A DNA stretch of 64,000 nt from NCBI GenBank assembly GCA_009823505.1, contig VZQC01006319.1, positions 1,566,740 through 1,630,739 of the forward strand, in the 5' to 3' direction. Every line of letters starts with the position of its first letter. The first letter of the stretch is position 1. Under the pieces are notes generated by a model. That model searched no databases, had not been told where the DNA came from, and saw only the letters and a list, made by a program, of their open reading frames with translations. This DNA comes from Rhizomys pruinosus. Lineage: Eukaryota; Chordata; Mammalia; Rodentia; Spalacidae. The position numbers and the translations under genes were made by a program. Shown piece by piece: positions 24,438 to 37,024 of this stretch.

Positions 24438-24600
24438 TGTGTGTGTGTGTGTGTGTGTAGTGCCCATAGAGACCAGAAAAAGGTGTTGGATCTCCTAGAG
24501 CTGGAATGACAGGTGGCTGTAAGCCGCTGGGTGTAGGCGCTGGGAAATGACCCCTGGTCCTCCACAAGAGCAACAAGTGATCTTAACCAGTGAGCCACAT
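24388..24600 (-). mobile_element. TG microsatellite (24388-24458) and B3 SINE
   Basis: The TG run has one GG interruption. It is followed by a diverged reverse B3. Confidence 0.8.
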
Positions 24601-24609
24601 CCCCTGCCC

Positions 24610-25540
24610 AGCTTTTGAACCATTAACATGGACAGCCATGTTGGAGGGTTGGCGACACTCCCTGCCTGATTCTGTGCTGAACCCTGCCCATCATGGTAAG
24701 GACCAACTTTGTTGGTATTGAATTTCTGTCTTCCTCTGTAAAGAACAGAGGTGGACAGGTGAGGAAGGAAGCCTTTCTCCCTGTAAAGAGACAGAAGATT
24801 CTGAGTCTGGCTTCTCACACACAGGTAATTTCATGCAAACTGGTTCCTCTGAAAGATAAACATAGTCAAGTTGTCTCAGACTGTCCCAGCCATACCCCAG
24901 GAACTCACTCAGCCAGCTTGCCCTGCTCTTTAATAAACTGCAAGCCCTAAGGCAAATAAGCTGCAGTTACAACTTCAACTGATTGTCAAAGCTGTTATAA
25001 AAGTATTTGAACCTCTATAGGAAGATAAGGGAAGTGTTTATAGTTGTGGATAGAAACAATTACAGAATCCCCAAGTGGGGTAATTTCTCAATTGGTTCTA
25101 CAATAAGCTACAATTTTATGTGCATAAGGCTTAATACTTTGTTGTTTTGTACCTTTGGATTTTATATTACCTGCTGATTTTTAGATTTCCAGTGGCTAAT
25201 TAAAGAAAGAACTCTCTGGAGAATTCCAGCTAGCTCTTCATCTGATTTTCATCCAATGATTCCGAGGATAAATATAGAGATGGTAAGGATACTTCAATCT
25301 GTCTTTAAAACAGCATTACCAGCAATCAGACTTCTCCTTTCTCTCGTTTTTCCTCTAGTTCTTTGATTTCTGGCCTGTTAATGGCTAATACGTTAGTGTG
25401 CTATTACTAAAATGGCTTTCAGTTTGGAATTAGGGGGGGAAATGATCACAAAATTAGCCAAATGAAGCTACATGCAATGCTCTTCACACTTATGGAGGTT
25501 ATGCCATTTCAAGGACAAGAGCTACCAGAACAGATCCTGG
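24610..25540. other. Unassigned interval
   Basis: Nearly 1 kb of unique-looking DNA. No gene is seen. Confidence 0.5.
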
Positions 25541-25544
25541 GAGT

Positions 25545-25745
25545 ACTCACCTCTAATACTAGCACTTTGAGGCTAAGTCAAAGTCAGGTTAGGCTGTAGA
25601 GTGAGTTCAAGCCTAGCCCAGGCAACTTAGAAATGACCTGTTTGAAAATAAAAGTAACTAGAATGAAATGAAGAGAGAGGAAGTAGCTCAGTGGTAGAAC
25701 ACTTGCTTAGCATTCATGAGGCCTGAGTTTGAGCGCCAGAACTGG
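25545..25745 (+). mobile_element. Old B1 plus ID-like (tRNA-derived) SINE
   Basis: B1-like 25545-25650, then a tRNA-like GTAGCTCAGTGGTAGAACAC at 25683 with a degraded B box. Probably a B4-type composite. Confidence 0.65.
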
Positions 25746-25934
25746 AAACAAACAAAATCAGAAGAATATTCTCATCCTGGGTCCTCCCACCGAAGGTTAC
25801 TTGATCCTTGGGAAGAAAAAGACAAAACCGAGGGAGAAATATTGAATGATTTCAGGTTCACCAAATGTAATGTGTTTGTTTGTTTTGTTTGTTTTATTTA
25901 TTTTATTTATTTTTTATTTTATTTTATTGTCTTT

Positions 25935-26290
25935 TTTTGAGACAAGGTCTCCTGTAGCCCCAGCTGTCCTGGAACTCGCTATGTAGACCAGGCTGGCCTT
26001 GAACTCACAAAGATCCGCCTGCCTCTGCCTCCCAAGTACTGGAATTAAAGGCGTGCGCCACCATGCCCGGCATGTTTTGTTTGTTTTAGATGGGTCTCAT
26101 CTAGCCCAGGATGGCTTCCAACTCACTGTGTAGCAGAGGGTGACCTCGAACTCCTAAATTTCTTGCCTCTGCCTCTTTAGTGCTAGAATCATAGGCCTAC
26201 ACTACCACACTTAGTTTATGCAATATTGGGGAAGGAACTCAGGGCTAGGCAGGCAACCTATCAACTGAGTCACGTCACTGGCTGTGCAAT
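25935..26290 (-). mobile_element. B1 (25935-26071) and older B1/B4 (26072-26290)
   Basis: Two reverse SINEs behind a TTTTATTT run. Confidence 0.8.
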
Positions 26291-26840
26291 TCTTAATGAC
26301 CTTTCCGTGTTGTCGAAGCACTCTTACAGTCCAAAATTCCGAAGAACAGTTTAGAATATCCTTGCTGACCAGTTAGTACAATTTTCAAGGTCTCCACTTG
26401 CTGACGATCTATAAACCTCTAAAGCAAGCATCTGAAGACTGGAGAGTCGGATGAGAAGACACTGGACTATTCTGAACCCCAGGCAGTTTGGCGATCCATA
26501 TAATAATTTCCCAACTGCTACTTCCCTAGAACCTAAATTAATTGCTTTCTCTTTCCCTTGAGGTACTCCTACCTTGGGAGAAGAGTTGTGACGCTTTCTT
26601 TAGTTACCTTCTTCTGTCTGGTTCAGAGATCCCTACTTCTTCTGGTGGCTAGTGCAGTTGGTCTCGAACTTAAACTTGACCCTGGAGCAGCACGAGGTAT
26701 ATCTGAAGAACTCTGTAGGTGGGATGGGACTCACTGCAAGAACCATCTGTTTAAGGAAACCTGGTAGAGGCCCCTTCTGTTTCCCATGTGAACTCACTCC
26801 ACAATTTCTCTATGTGTCTATGTGTGTTGGTGTGTGGGTG
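26291..26840. other. Unassigned interval
   Basis: No gene or repeat recognised. Confidence 0.5.
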
Positions 26841-26841
26841 C

Positions 26842-26843
26842 AT

Positions 26844-26884
<41 letters not shown>

Positions 26885-27130
26885 TAGAGGCCAGAGGACA
26901 ACTTCATGTATCATTCTCAAGTCCATCTTGGGTTTCGAGATAGTCTCTCACTGGCCTGGAGCACTCCAAGAAGACTGGGCTGGCCAGTGAGCCACAGGGA
27001 TCCTCCGCCCACTCTATCTCTATCTCCCCAGAGCCGGGATTACAAAGCAGGCATCTTTTTAAATTTTATTTTAACACAGTTTCTCAGGTCCTTGTGCTTA
27101 CAAGGCAGGCCCTTTGCCAGCTGACCCAGG
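26842..27130 (-). mobile_element. TG repeat (26847-26881) and B4-type SINE
   Basis: The TG run is followed by a diverged reverse B4 ending in CAGCTGACCC. Confidence 0.7.
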
Positions 27131-27780
27131 TCTGACCATCAGGCACCATGCTGGGCTCTACAGAAATAGCAGTCTGGAATGCATCCGACCCCTGAGTTGT
27201 ATCCTCCTCTTCTCTTTTCCCAGCTCTACTCCCAAGTTTCATGTCTTCCCAGGAAAATGAGTACCCCAACTTTGGAAGCAGGGGCATCTGATAGGCTGAG
27301 CAGCTGGACATCAGAGTCTTTAATAATGAAAGCACGTTTTCCATTAAATGCATCAGAATGTCTACTGGAGAGAGACAGTTGGTATACCCAGGGTCCCCTC
27401 GTGGTGCAGACCTGGACTGCACACTCCATCGTCCAGATGATTTCCTTCCTTCCTTTTGCTCATCTATCACCTTCTTGGAGACATGTTCCCTATCTCATCT
27501 TCTGAAGTGACACCCTTTGCTGCCTTAAACTTAAGCCCCTCGCCCAGGCTTGCTCTGGGTGGGCCTGACAAATCTTGAGCACCTATGTGGCCACCACTTC
27601 GTTGTCTCAGCTCTCCCTCCCCAATGACAGCTTTTCTGTCAGCACGCTGTTACCACCGTGACCAGCACTTTGGGGGGGGGTGAGGGTCTCACAGATACTG
27701 GTTTAGCTGATAGTCTGTGCATTGACAAAGGAGAAAATAGTTGTTCTTAAAGTATATAGATTTTTTTAAAATTTAATTCT
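27131..27780. other. Unassigned interval
   Basis: No gene recognised. A 128-codon minus-strand ORF (27084-27470) has no recognisable domain. Confidence 0.5.
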
Positions 27781-27784
27781 TTTT

Positions 27785-28009
27785 AAAATTTTTTATATAT
27801 TTATTTTTTTATGTGTATGAATGTACTGTCTGCATGTAGGTTTGTGCACCCGTGTCGTGCAATGCCACGGAGGTCAGAAGAGGGCATCGGATTCCCCCAG
27901 AACTGGAGTTACAGACGGTTCTCAGCCGCCACGTGGGTGCTGGGGATCGAACCCGGGTCCTCTGCAAGAGCAGTCTGCGCTCTTAACTGCTAGGCCATCT
28001 CTCCAGCCC
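27785..28009 (-). mobile_element. B2 SINE (short form), left half of inverted pair
   Basis: Flanked by AAAGTATATAGATTTT on both sides. Confidence 0.93.
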
Positions 28010-28040
28010 CCAAAGTATATAGATTTTAAAAATTACTCCT

Positions 28041-28300
28041 GGGGCTGGAGAGATGGCCTAGAGGTTAGGAGCACCGACCACTCTTGCAGAAGACCTGGGT
28101 TCGATCCCCAGCACCCACATGGCGGCCGAGAACCGTCTGAAACTCCAATTCCAGGAGAACTCCAGTTCCAGGGGAATCCGAGACCCTCTTCTGACCTCTG
28201 TGGCATTGCACGACACGGGTGCACAGACTTGCATGCAGACAGTACATTCATACACATACAGAAATAAATAAATAATAAAAATAGTGGTGCAAGCCCTTAA
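28041..28300 (+). mobile_element. B2 SINE (long form), right half of inverted pair
   Basis: Flanked by AAATTACTCCT. It faces the preceding B2 head-to-head across about 31 bp. Confidence 0.93.
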
Positions 28301-29155
28301 AAAAAAATTACTCCTAACAGAAATCTATGCTTCCCTCAGAAAATACCAGAACAACTAGGGCCACTGAAAAGTGGCCCAGAAGTGTCATCAATAGCGGCCT
28401 CTCCCCATCTCACCAAAGTGGAGCCAGGGTTTGGAAATGTCACCTACCTCCTGGTAGAAGAGGACCGCTCCATCAGGACAGGGGCGTCTCAGTCCTGGTC
28501 ACCACATCTGTTTTACTCTGGTCCAAAAGTAACCACTCAGCAAAGTCGAAACTGGGCGGCGTCCTCCAGTGTGTGACCCACTACTCAGTAGCCACCTGGG
28601 TGTGTCCCAACCTTGGATATCGAGCGCTTTCTCAGGTGGCCAGGTTAGAGTTTAAAGTTGAGTATCTGGAGCCTGACCACCTGAGTTTGAGTCCCATCTC
28701 TGCTAACTGGTGTATATGAACTTAACCAAGGGTGTCCACTATTTTCTCCTGGATTTCCTCACCTGGCAGACAAGGATGAAAAGAGCCCCTGAGAATTCCC
28801 ATAGAGCTTTTGAAGCTAGGACAGGCAGCAGCAGGCTCCTGCTGCCGAAGCCATCTTGTGTGCATGGCCCTCACACACCATTAAGGCACCTGCATATAAT
28901 TCCTCTCATGTTTATGGCAGTGGCTGCTTTGAACACTAAAAGTTAACAAAAGTTAATCTTGAAATTTAAGGTTTTTCAGGCTGAGGACATAGCTCAGTTG
29001 GTAAAGTGCTGAAGGAGGGAACCTATATGAAAAGCCAAGTGTAGAGGCAAGCGCTGGGTGGAGAGGCAGAGCCATGGATCCGAGGGCATGCTGGGTGTCC
29101 AGCCTCGCCTATGTGGCGAGTTCCAGCGCATACGAAATACTGTCTCAAAAACAAA
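28301..29155. other. Unassigned interval
   Basis: No gene recognised. An ID-like GAGGACATAGCTCAGTTGG occurs near 28983. Confidence 0.5.
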
Positions 29156-29160
29156 AATAA

Positions 29161-29302
29161 GCCAGGCTTCGTGGCGCACACCTTTAATCCCAGCACTCGG
29201 GAGGCAGAGGTGGGCGGATCTCTGTGAGTTCAAGGCCAGCCTGATCTACACAGAGTGCTCCAGACCAGCTGGGACTAAAAGGAGACCCTATCTCAAAAAG
29301 AC

Positions 29303-29345
<43 letters not shown>

Positions 29346-29346
29346 A
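29161..29346 (+). mobile_element. B1 SINE with AAAT microsatellite tail
   Basis: Sense B1 whose tail is about ten TAAA units. Confidence 0.92.
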
Positions 29347-29404
29347 ATAAAAACAAAGATACATAGCAGCTAAGGAATGACGTCCAAGGTCTACTGGCCC
29401 CTAT

Positions 29405-29515
29405 ATACATGTACACACATGTGCATGGCACACCTGCACATGAACACATGAATTCTCACACACACATACCATACATGCATATACATAAACACACATATGT
29501 GTACAAATACACAAA
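29405..29515. repeat. CA-rich low-complexity stretch
   Basis: Imperfect CACA/CATA units. Confidence 0.8.
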
Positions 29516-29674
29516 CATCATGGAGCATCTATTCTATGTTTAAAAAATTTGACACTAATTTTTCAGTGTTGTTACATGTAATATTTCCTTGGCAATTTCA
29601 TTTATTTTTCTCTTTTTATTTTTTATTTTATTTTTTTGAGTTTTTTTAAATTTTATTATTTATTTATTTATTTA

Positions 29675-30028
29675 TTTTGGTATTCTTGAGATGGGGTCTC
29701 CCTTTAGTCTCAGCTGGCCTGGAGCTCTCTCTGTAGACCAGGCTGGCCTTGAACTCACAGAGATCCACCTGCCTCTGCCTCCTGAGTGCTGGGATTAAAG
29801 GTGTGCACCACCACACCTGGCTTATTTTATTTTTTATGTGTATGAGTGTATTGCCTGCATGTACACGATAAGTATATCCTTGTTGTGCAAAGCCCAGAGA
29901 GGTCAGAAAATGGTGTCAGATCTCCTGGAGCTAGAGTTATGGATGGTTGTTATGAGTGCTGGGAATGAAACCCAGGTCCTCTCCAACAGCAGCCAGTGCT
30001 CTTAATCACTGAGCTACCTCTCTTGCCC
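29675..30028 (-). mobile_element. B1 (29675-29822) and B3 (29830-30028) SINEs
   Basis: Two reverse SINEs. Confidence 0.85.
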
Positions 30029-30073
30029 CCTCCTTTTTTTTTTTAAACAGTTGATTTGTTCAAAGCAGAATTT

Positions 30074-30530
30074 CTTTTTTTTCTTTCTTTTTTTTTCACA
30101 TAAATTTATTTTTATTTTTTTTAACAAATCTAGACCCATGTCCCCCCCCATTCTCCCACCCCACCAGAGCTCATGCATTCTGCCAAACATGCCGTTTTCA
30201 TCATCGTTCTCAGTCTTATCGCAATATTCTCCATTTTGGAAGTTGACTGTTTTGAGCGAAGTTCACTGTTTCAGTCAGTTCTTCGATTCAGTCCTTTCTG
30301 TTGGTGGTGGTGGTGGTGTTGTTTCCAATATGCATCACTCCCAACTGCTTTGGACAAAAGCTCAGGGAGCCATACACGAGAAATAATTACAACTAGGTAA
30401 TTGGCACTAGCATCCACAGATGAGGGATACCATTCATCGTTTGTTTTTCTGGGATTGTGTTACTTCACTCAGCATGATGTCCTCTAGCTCCAGCCATTTT
30501 CCTGCAAAGCTCATGATGTCTTTCTTTACT
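30074..30530 (-). mobile_element. 5'-truncated L1 3' end
   Basis: Flanked by TCAAAGCAGAATTTC on both sides, T-rich at the left end. Homologous to 8035-8530. Confidence 0.88.
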
Positions 30531-30545
30531 GTCAAAGCAGAATTT

Positions 30546-30840
30546 CAAAGAAGTCTGAACTATGGGAATACAACAAGGAAAATCTAAAACACAGGAAAGT
30601 AGAGCACAGACAGCTTGGTTTCTTGAACCAATGAGTTGTTCAAGGGGAAGAAAGGAGAAGATCATATATTGAACCATGTGTGTGAGGCATGCCGGACAGA
30701 AAATACAGCTATGTGAGACACAGCCTCCTGTGTGTTCCAGCACCCTCTGTGTAGCCTTTGGGTACTATTGGGTCTCTTATGTTGACTTTGTAAACCTGTT
30801 TTTTTTTTTCCAATGTTGTTTTCCCTAATGTTGTTCATTT
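30546..30840. other. Unassigned interval
   Basis: Nothing recognised. Confidence 0.5.
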
Positions 30841-30844
30841 GTAT

Positions 30845-31845
30845 TTTTTTATGTATATGAGTGTTTTGCCTCCATGTACATATGTACATCACAGGCATAT
30901 ATTGCCTGTGGAGGCTGGAGGAGGCCCAGGAATCTCCTGGAACTGGAGTTACAGGTCGTTCTGAGCCCCCATCCACCTCCATGGGTGTTGGGAACTGAAC
31001 TCAGGGCTTCTGCAAGAGCATGGAGTACTCTTAACAACTGAGCCATCCCTTTAGCCTCCAAATTCTTTTTTCGCTTTTTAAATTTGTGTTTATTTATTTA
31101 TTTCAGGGTTTTTTTTTTAATTTTTTGAGACAGGGTCTTCCTGTAGCCCCAACCATCCTGAAGTTCACAATGGAGACCAGGCTGGCTTCAATCTCACACC
31201 TTAGAAGAGTGTGCCATTAGACTCAGCTAATCCTCTCTTTTTATTTTTTTATGTTATGTATATGTGTTTTGCTTGCATGTATGTCAGTGCACTCGTGTGC
31301 AATATGTCCACCAGAAAAGGGCATCCAATTCCCTGGAGCTGGAGTTACAGACTGTTGTTAGCTGCCATGAGGGTGCTAGGGCCAAACCTGGGTCCTCTTC
31401 AAGAAGAGTCAATCTTTCTAGCCATCTTTCTAGCCCTAATCCCCTCCCCTTTGTCTTTTTGAGTCAGGGTCTTCCTGCAGCCCCAGCTGACCTGAAACTC
31501 ACCATGTAGACCACGCTGGCCTTGAATTCACATAGATCTGCCTCTCTCTGCTTTCCCAAGTGCTGGTACTAAGGTGTAGACTACTATGTCCAGCTCTCTT
31601 TATGGATGTATATATACTTTTATTTCTTATTTTTATTTATTTTATGTGTATGAGTGTATTGCCTGCATGTATGTCAGTGCACCCATGTATGGCATGCAGT
31701 GCCCTTGGAGGTCAGGAGAGGGTGTTAGTTCCCCCAGAACTGGAGTTAGAGATGGTTGTTAGCTGACATGTGAGTGCTGGGAATCAAACCAGGGTCCTCT
31801 GCAAGAGCAGCCAGTGCTCTTAACTGGTGAGCCATCTCCAACCCC
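30845..31845 (-). mobile_element. Cluster of reverse SINEs
   Basis: B3 30845-31060, B1 31105-31229, B3 31240-31435, B1 31450-31590, B2/B3 31625-31845. All are moderately diverged. Confidence 0.75.
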
Positions 31846-32041
31846 TAGGCCCTCTTTTCTTTTCAAGCTACATTTCTATCTATTATTTTTGGGAGAGAGA
31901 ATAGTTACAATATTTAATTAAATCATCTGCAAGAAAGATAATTTGACTTCTTGATTTCCAATTCTCAAGCCTTTAATTGCTTTGTTTATTGAGTTGGTTT
32001 ACAGTCCAATATAAATTATATGCTTACTATAATAATATATT
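31846..32041. other. Unassigned AT-rich DNA
   Basis: Nothing recognised. Confidence 0.5.
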
Positions 32042-32057
32042 AATAGTTATATATTGA

Positions 32058-32300
32058 GGGGGCTGGAGAGATGGCCTAGCGGTTAAGAGCGCCGACCGCT
32101 CTTACAGAGGACCCGGGTTCGATCCCCAGCACCCACATGGTGGCCGAGAACCGTCTGAAACTCCAATCCCAGGAGAGCTCCAGTTCCAGGGGAATCCGAC
32201 ACCCTCTTCTGACCTCCGCGGCATTGCACGACACGGGTGCACAGACTTGCATGCAGACAGTACATTCATACACATACAGAAATAAATAAAAATAAAAATA
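32058..32300 (+). mobile_element. B2 SINE (long form)
   Basis: Flanked by AATAGTTATATATTGA (32042-32057, 32301-32316), a perfect 16-bp duplication marking a young insertion. Confidence 0.95.
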
Positions 32301-32316
32301 AATAGTTATATATTGA

Positions 32317-32600
32317 ATAGTATGTAATTAGCATTACAGTGTTAATATTAATAACATAATGTTGTTAGTATTACAATATTAATATTAACCTAATATGTAA
32401 TAATCCATGTTACCAGCTTTATGAGATAAATCTTCCTTATACCTTGTTCCTGACATTAGCAGAAAAGCTTTTTGAGGTTCTTTATTAACTAGCCATGTTT
32501 CATGTACCTATATACTGTACAGTTATATTATATATAGGTACATGGCATATAATATGATATAATATATATGTTATAATCATTATATATTAGGAAAGTATTT
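32317..32600. other. AT-rich low-complexity DNA
   Basis: ATTAATATTA and TATATA-type sequence. Confidence 0.7.
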
Positions 32601-32606
32601 TTTCTA

Positions 32607-33088
32607 GGTTTCTTTCTTTTTTTTTTTTTTTTTGAGATGGGGTCTCCCTGTTCCAGCTGTTCAAGCCCAGCTGGCCTTGAACTCACAGAGATCCTCATCA
32701 TTCAGCCTCCAGAGTGCTGGGATTAAAGATCCGTGGTACCACACCCAGTTTCAATTTTTACTAGATTTCTAAAATGTAAATCAGCATTAAGTTTTGCCAA
32801 TATTGCTATATTTGCTGTATTGAGCCAACTTTGAATTCCTAGAATAAATCTTACTTGGATATGATATGTTTAAATTTTTAAAATTTTTTTATGTGTATGA
32901 ATGTACTGTCTGCATGTAGGTTTGTGCACCTGTGTCATGCAATGCCACAGAGGTCAGAAGAGGGTGTCGGATTCCCCTAGAACTGGAGTTAAAGACGTTC
33001 TCAGCTGCCATGTGGGTGCTGGGGATCAAACCTGGGTCCTCTGCATGAGCAGTTGGTGCTCTTAACTGCTAGGCCATCTCTCCAGCCC
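32607..33088 (-). mobile_element. Old B1 (32607-32752) and B2 short form (32885-33088)
   Basis: Two reverse SINEs separated by AT-rich DNA. Confidence 0.85.
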
Positions 33089-33384
33089 TAAATGTTTTTT
33101 ATTGGATTCTGTTTTCTAATAGTTTAAGATAGTTACACTGACAATGATAAGTGAGATGCATCTATACTTTTGTTTGGGGTACAGTGTTTAGTGTGCTTCA
33201 GAGATAAGGTTGTACTTACTATATAAAGCTAGCTTTGACATTTTCCTTTTATTATATCACAGTATAATTTAAGTAGCATTGGATTATATGACTTTCTGGG
33301 CTCAGGACAATTCTCCTGTGAAACTATATGGGCCTGGTGCTTTTTTCTTCTTATTTTGGTTGTTTTTTTGTGGTTTATTTATTT

Positions 33385-33680
33385 ATTTATTTTTTTGAAA
33401 CAGGGTCTCACTGTAGCCCCAGCTGGCCTGGAACTCACTGTATAGACCAAGCTGGACTTGAACTCAGAGATCTGCCTGTGTCTCCCGAGTGCTGGAATTA
33501 AAGGCGTGCACCACCACGCCTGGATTTCTTTCTTTCTTTTTTCTTTTATTCTTCTATCAGCTCTCATAGCTAAGTGGTTTGGAACTCTGTGTACATTCCT
33601 TATCTCCCAGACTGGCCTAAAACTCATGATCCTCCTGCCTCAGCTTCCTGAGTGCTGGGATTATGGGCGTGTGCCAACAG
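33385..33680 (-). mobile_element. B1 (33385-33524) and older B1 (33585-33680)
   Basis: Reverse B1 copies. The second is truncated. Confidence 0.8.
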
Positions 33681-33709
33681 ATCCTGATTCAAAAAAAAAA
33701 AAAAATACA

Positions 33710-34120
33710 CTTAAGTGTAGAGCCCAGTAAGATTTCTCAATGGAGTAGCTTTGTTATAGAATTTGGAGGAATAAACAAAAGCTTATAAGTATTCGGAACA
33801 CTCCTCTACTTTTTCTGGTTGCCTGATCCGCCCCAGGGCTAGCCAGGAGCGGTTATCACAGTGCACTCTGATCATGACTGTTCCCCTCTGTGAGAAGTGC
33901 TCTGATTTTTCTTTCTGCTGTGGTCAGTTTTGGTAAGTGCCACTATTTTTCTGGACAGTTACCTATTTCTTCTTAGCTTCTACATTATTTTATGTAGAAT
34001 GATGCAAATTAGCCTTTGAGGATGGAGAAGCTTGTGGGTTTTGCTCTTACCTACAGGCACATGTTTTCCACATGTTCTGTCAAGGTGTGGGCGTTAGGAA
34101 TCCATGTGTGTGGTCTACAT
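33710..34120. other. Unassigned interval
   Basis: Nothing recognised. Confidence 0.5.
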
Positions 34121-34135
34121 AAGAGCATGCTATGG

Positions 34136-34384
34136 GGCTGGAGAGATGGCCTAGCGGTTAAGAGCACCAACTGCTCTTGCAGAGGACCCGGGTTCAATCC
34201 CCAGCACCCACATGGCGGCTGAGAACCGTCTGTAACTCCAATCCCAGGAGAACTCCAGTTCCAGGGGAATCCGAGACCGTCTTCTGACCTCCGCGGCATT
34301 GCACGACATGGGTGTACAAACCTACATGCAGACAGTACATTCAAATAAATAAATAAATAAATAAATAAAAATTTGAAAAAAAAA
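34136..34384 (+). mobile_element. B2 SINE (long form)
   Basis: Flanked by AAGAGCATGCTATG. The tail is an AAAT run. Confidence 0.95.
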
Positions 34385-34399
34385 AAAGAGCATGCTATG

Positions 34400-35135
34400 T
34401 AAAAGCTGTGCGTCCAGCTGGCTGGCTCTTCATCCAGCCATCTCTGCATCTAAGTGTGTTTCACACGGCAGGAAGTGGATGGGGCGGCAGGCATCTAAGG
34501 ACAGAGAGAGAGTTGGCTGGACTGTGTGCTTGTTTCCTCTTCCTCCTGCTCTAGGGTGTGATGCTGCTGAGAGATGCAGCAGTGGAGGAGGCCGGGCCCT
34601 ACTTTCGTTGCTGAAGGAACTCCAAGCTATCTGCCTCGAAACTCATGGTCAGTGAGATTCAGACTGGTCTGTGCCAAGCTGAGGCAGAGAGAGGCCTGTT
34701 ATCTGTGGCTGAACATGTTCCTAACCTATACAGATAACAGCCAAGGCCAAAAAACTGTAGCTGTTCATACTGTAGGAACACTTAACTTGGGAAAATTATC
34801 CTGGAGAAACAAAGGTCTTAATTCACATGCATTATTCACAGTGGATATAATTTATCTTTTTTGAGTTCCAGCTCCTGTTTGTAGAATACGGTAGGACCTG
34901 CTGCATTGTAAGATCCTCCCAAGACTTTGAAAGGGAAAACTAGATGCCCTCTGGGTGCTCAAACAGTACCTGGCCCACGGTTAAATACTGAAGCCTGTTA
35001 ATTGTATATTTTAATAATTAATAACAATATTGATGATGATTTAGCACCAGTTCTGGAATGGCCCACTCTTTATCTTTCATATTTCCATTAAAAAGCATGA
35101 CCTCCCAAAGAGGCCTTCCTCTGCTGATCTATTAT
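34400..35135. other. Unassigned interval
   Basis: Unique-looking DNA. No gene recognised. Confidence 0.5.
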
Positions 35136-35146
35136 AGACAATTCTT

Positions 35147-35719
35147 CGGTCGCAGGGGAATCGCCATAAGGCGCCAGGGCAGTAGGATCGAAAGGTTATT
35201 CCTGGACAAACTGTCAGCCCATGAAAGGAAACAGCCAGAATTGACCAGACTCCAAGTCAACAGCTCCAGAGAGAGTGGACTGTTTTACCTCTCATCCACC
35301 TGTGCCCCTTTTCTAAGCCTAGGGAACAACCTGCGGAAGAGGGGGCATGGTAGAATGTAAGGGCTGCGATTGGGGTGAATGGTGAAACTACAGCAATGTA
35401 GTCTGGACACTCATTTGATCAACTTGATTGAACAAACAACCTGTCACCCCCCACTGGATGGTGGGGCTGTAGGGGTTTGGGCACAACAGCCTGCAGATAG
35501 GTTTTGCATGAAGGATGCTTGTACTCATGGATTATCACTTATAGCTAAAAATGAAAAAAAAAAAAACTGAGAGAAAGATGCAGGACAGTTATGGCAGAAT
35601 GCATGATCTGGGATGGGGTGGGGGTGGGGGGGGGAGGGAAAGGGAAATAAGCCTGAACTGAATTGGAAAAAATGTATGAAATGCACAAAGCATCAATAAA
35701 AACTAAATTAAAAAAAAAA
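35147..35719 (+). mobile_element. 573-bp L1-type 3' insertion with target duplication
   Basis: Flanked by AGACAATTCTT (35136-35146, 35720-35730) and ends in poly-A. Has a G-rich tract at 35613-35650. Homologous to 2228-2745. Confidence 0.85.
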
Positions 35720-35730
35720 AGACAATTCTT

Positions 35731-37005
35731 TCCCCAGTTCTTCCCAGTTTCCCCTCATCCTTGTCGTCCTTGTTGCTTGTGGCCTCAGAGACCTTGTCAC
35801 AAGTTTTTGATTATTTATTTGGCAAATAAGTATCTCTCTCCCCTGCTAGGACAGAAACCTCACAAAAACAAAAGGCTCAGGCCTGGCACAAATTCTACTT
35901 TGTGTATAGAAACAGAAGGGAAAGATGGCCCCAGCCATCCCAGGGACCATCGTTCTGCGAAGAAGAGCTAAGCTGGTGAGGTATTTTTCTTTAGGGATAA
36001 TATTTGCCCAGCTCTAAATAAGAGTGGAGCAGAACAACTTGCCTGGTTCCAGGCCTTCTTCACTGTGAGGCTTCTCTGCTCCAAATGGTCAGCAAATGGT
36101 CGTATAGAATTCTGGGCCTACACACCTTGATAAAGTACAGCACAAGGTTGAAAATAGGCTGTTTTTCATCTAGAGATTTAAATTTTAAACATTTTTTAAA
36201 CTGGCTTATTAATGAAATCCCTCTCCCTTACCCTCTTAGTGTACTGAAGATTCTAGAATTTATATTTTAAAATAGCCTTATCAAAGTTAGGTACAAGGGT
36301 CAAAGGGAATGTAGAATTTTTAAGTGTTCTAAACTCCTAAGGTAGGAGCAGCAAGTCTGGAACACAATTGAGGGAACAGAGGGAGACTGTGACAGAGCCC
36401 AGGGAGGCGAGGGCACATGCCGGGCCACTCTGGAGGACAGGGATCTGCCCTCCCACAGATCACGGGGTCCCATGGTACCCTGCAGGATTTCCCTTAAGTC
36501 ACAGGTCCTGGAGCCCTGACAACTGGTGTCAGGGAATACCAGGAGACCTTTCCCAGGGGAGTAGTCAGGCTGGAAGCCTCTTCTCCCTCTCATGGAAGTC
36601 CATCTTCCCTGAGACTGTGTAGGCCTCTGTGACTTTCTGATGAAAGGGCAGGCACAGTCCAGTCCACCTCGCTGGACAGTGGGGATACATAGGAGGCTTC
36701 TCCGTCTCCCCCACCCCTGTGCCCCCCCCCCACCTTCTAGATGAGAGCAGGATATCTCTGCCAACTTTGACCAGCAAGGTGGGGTCCTGGGGAAGCATTT
36801 GACATAACTGCCCAGTGGCCTGGTCTTAGGTGTTTCCATTTTGGAGCATACTTGGTTAATGCTGTGCAGTCTTTGTGTATAATCCAAGGAAGGCTCCAGC
36901 ATGTCTATGTAGGAGGAGACTACAGACAGCCATCTTGGGCCAGGGGCAGGAAGTTCAACTTCAGCTTTACAGTCAAGATGTTTGGTACATTTATTTAGGG
37001 GGTAT
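35731..37005. other. Unassigned interval
   Basis: No repeat family recognised. A 200-codon minus-strand ORF (36300-36902) has no recognisable domain and is probably fortuitous. Confidence 0.5.
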
Positions 37006-37024
37006 GAAGGATTGTGGGAATTTC

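Noticed and set aside
25683..25735. tRNA gene
   Set aside because: Only an ID/B4-type SINE with a tRNA-like head. The B box and folding are degraded.
27821..28267. Recurrent proteins of the type MYCLH...CTRVVQC
   Set aside because: All are translations of B2 SINEs, as are similar ORFs near 4821, 5802, 6596, 12502, 32083 and 37072.
36300..36902. 200-codon minus-strand ORF
   Set aside because: No recognisable domain, no splice or promoter context, and composition unlike coding sequence. Only weakly worth a homology search.
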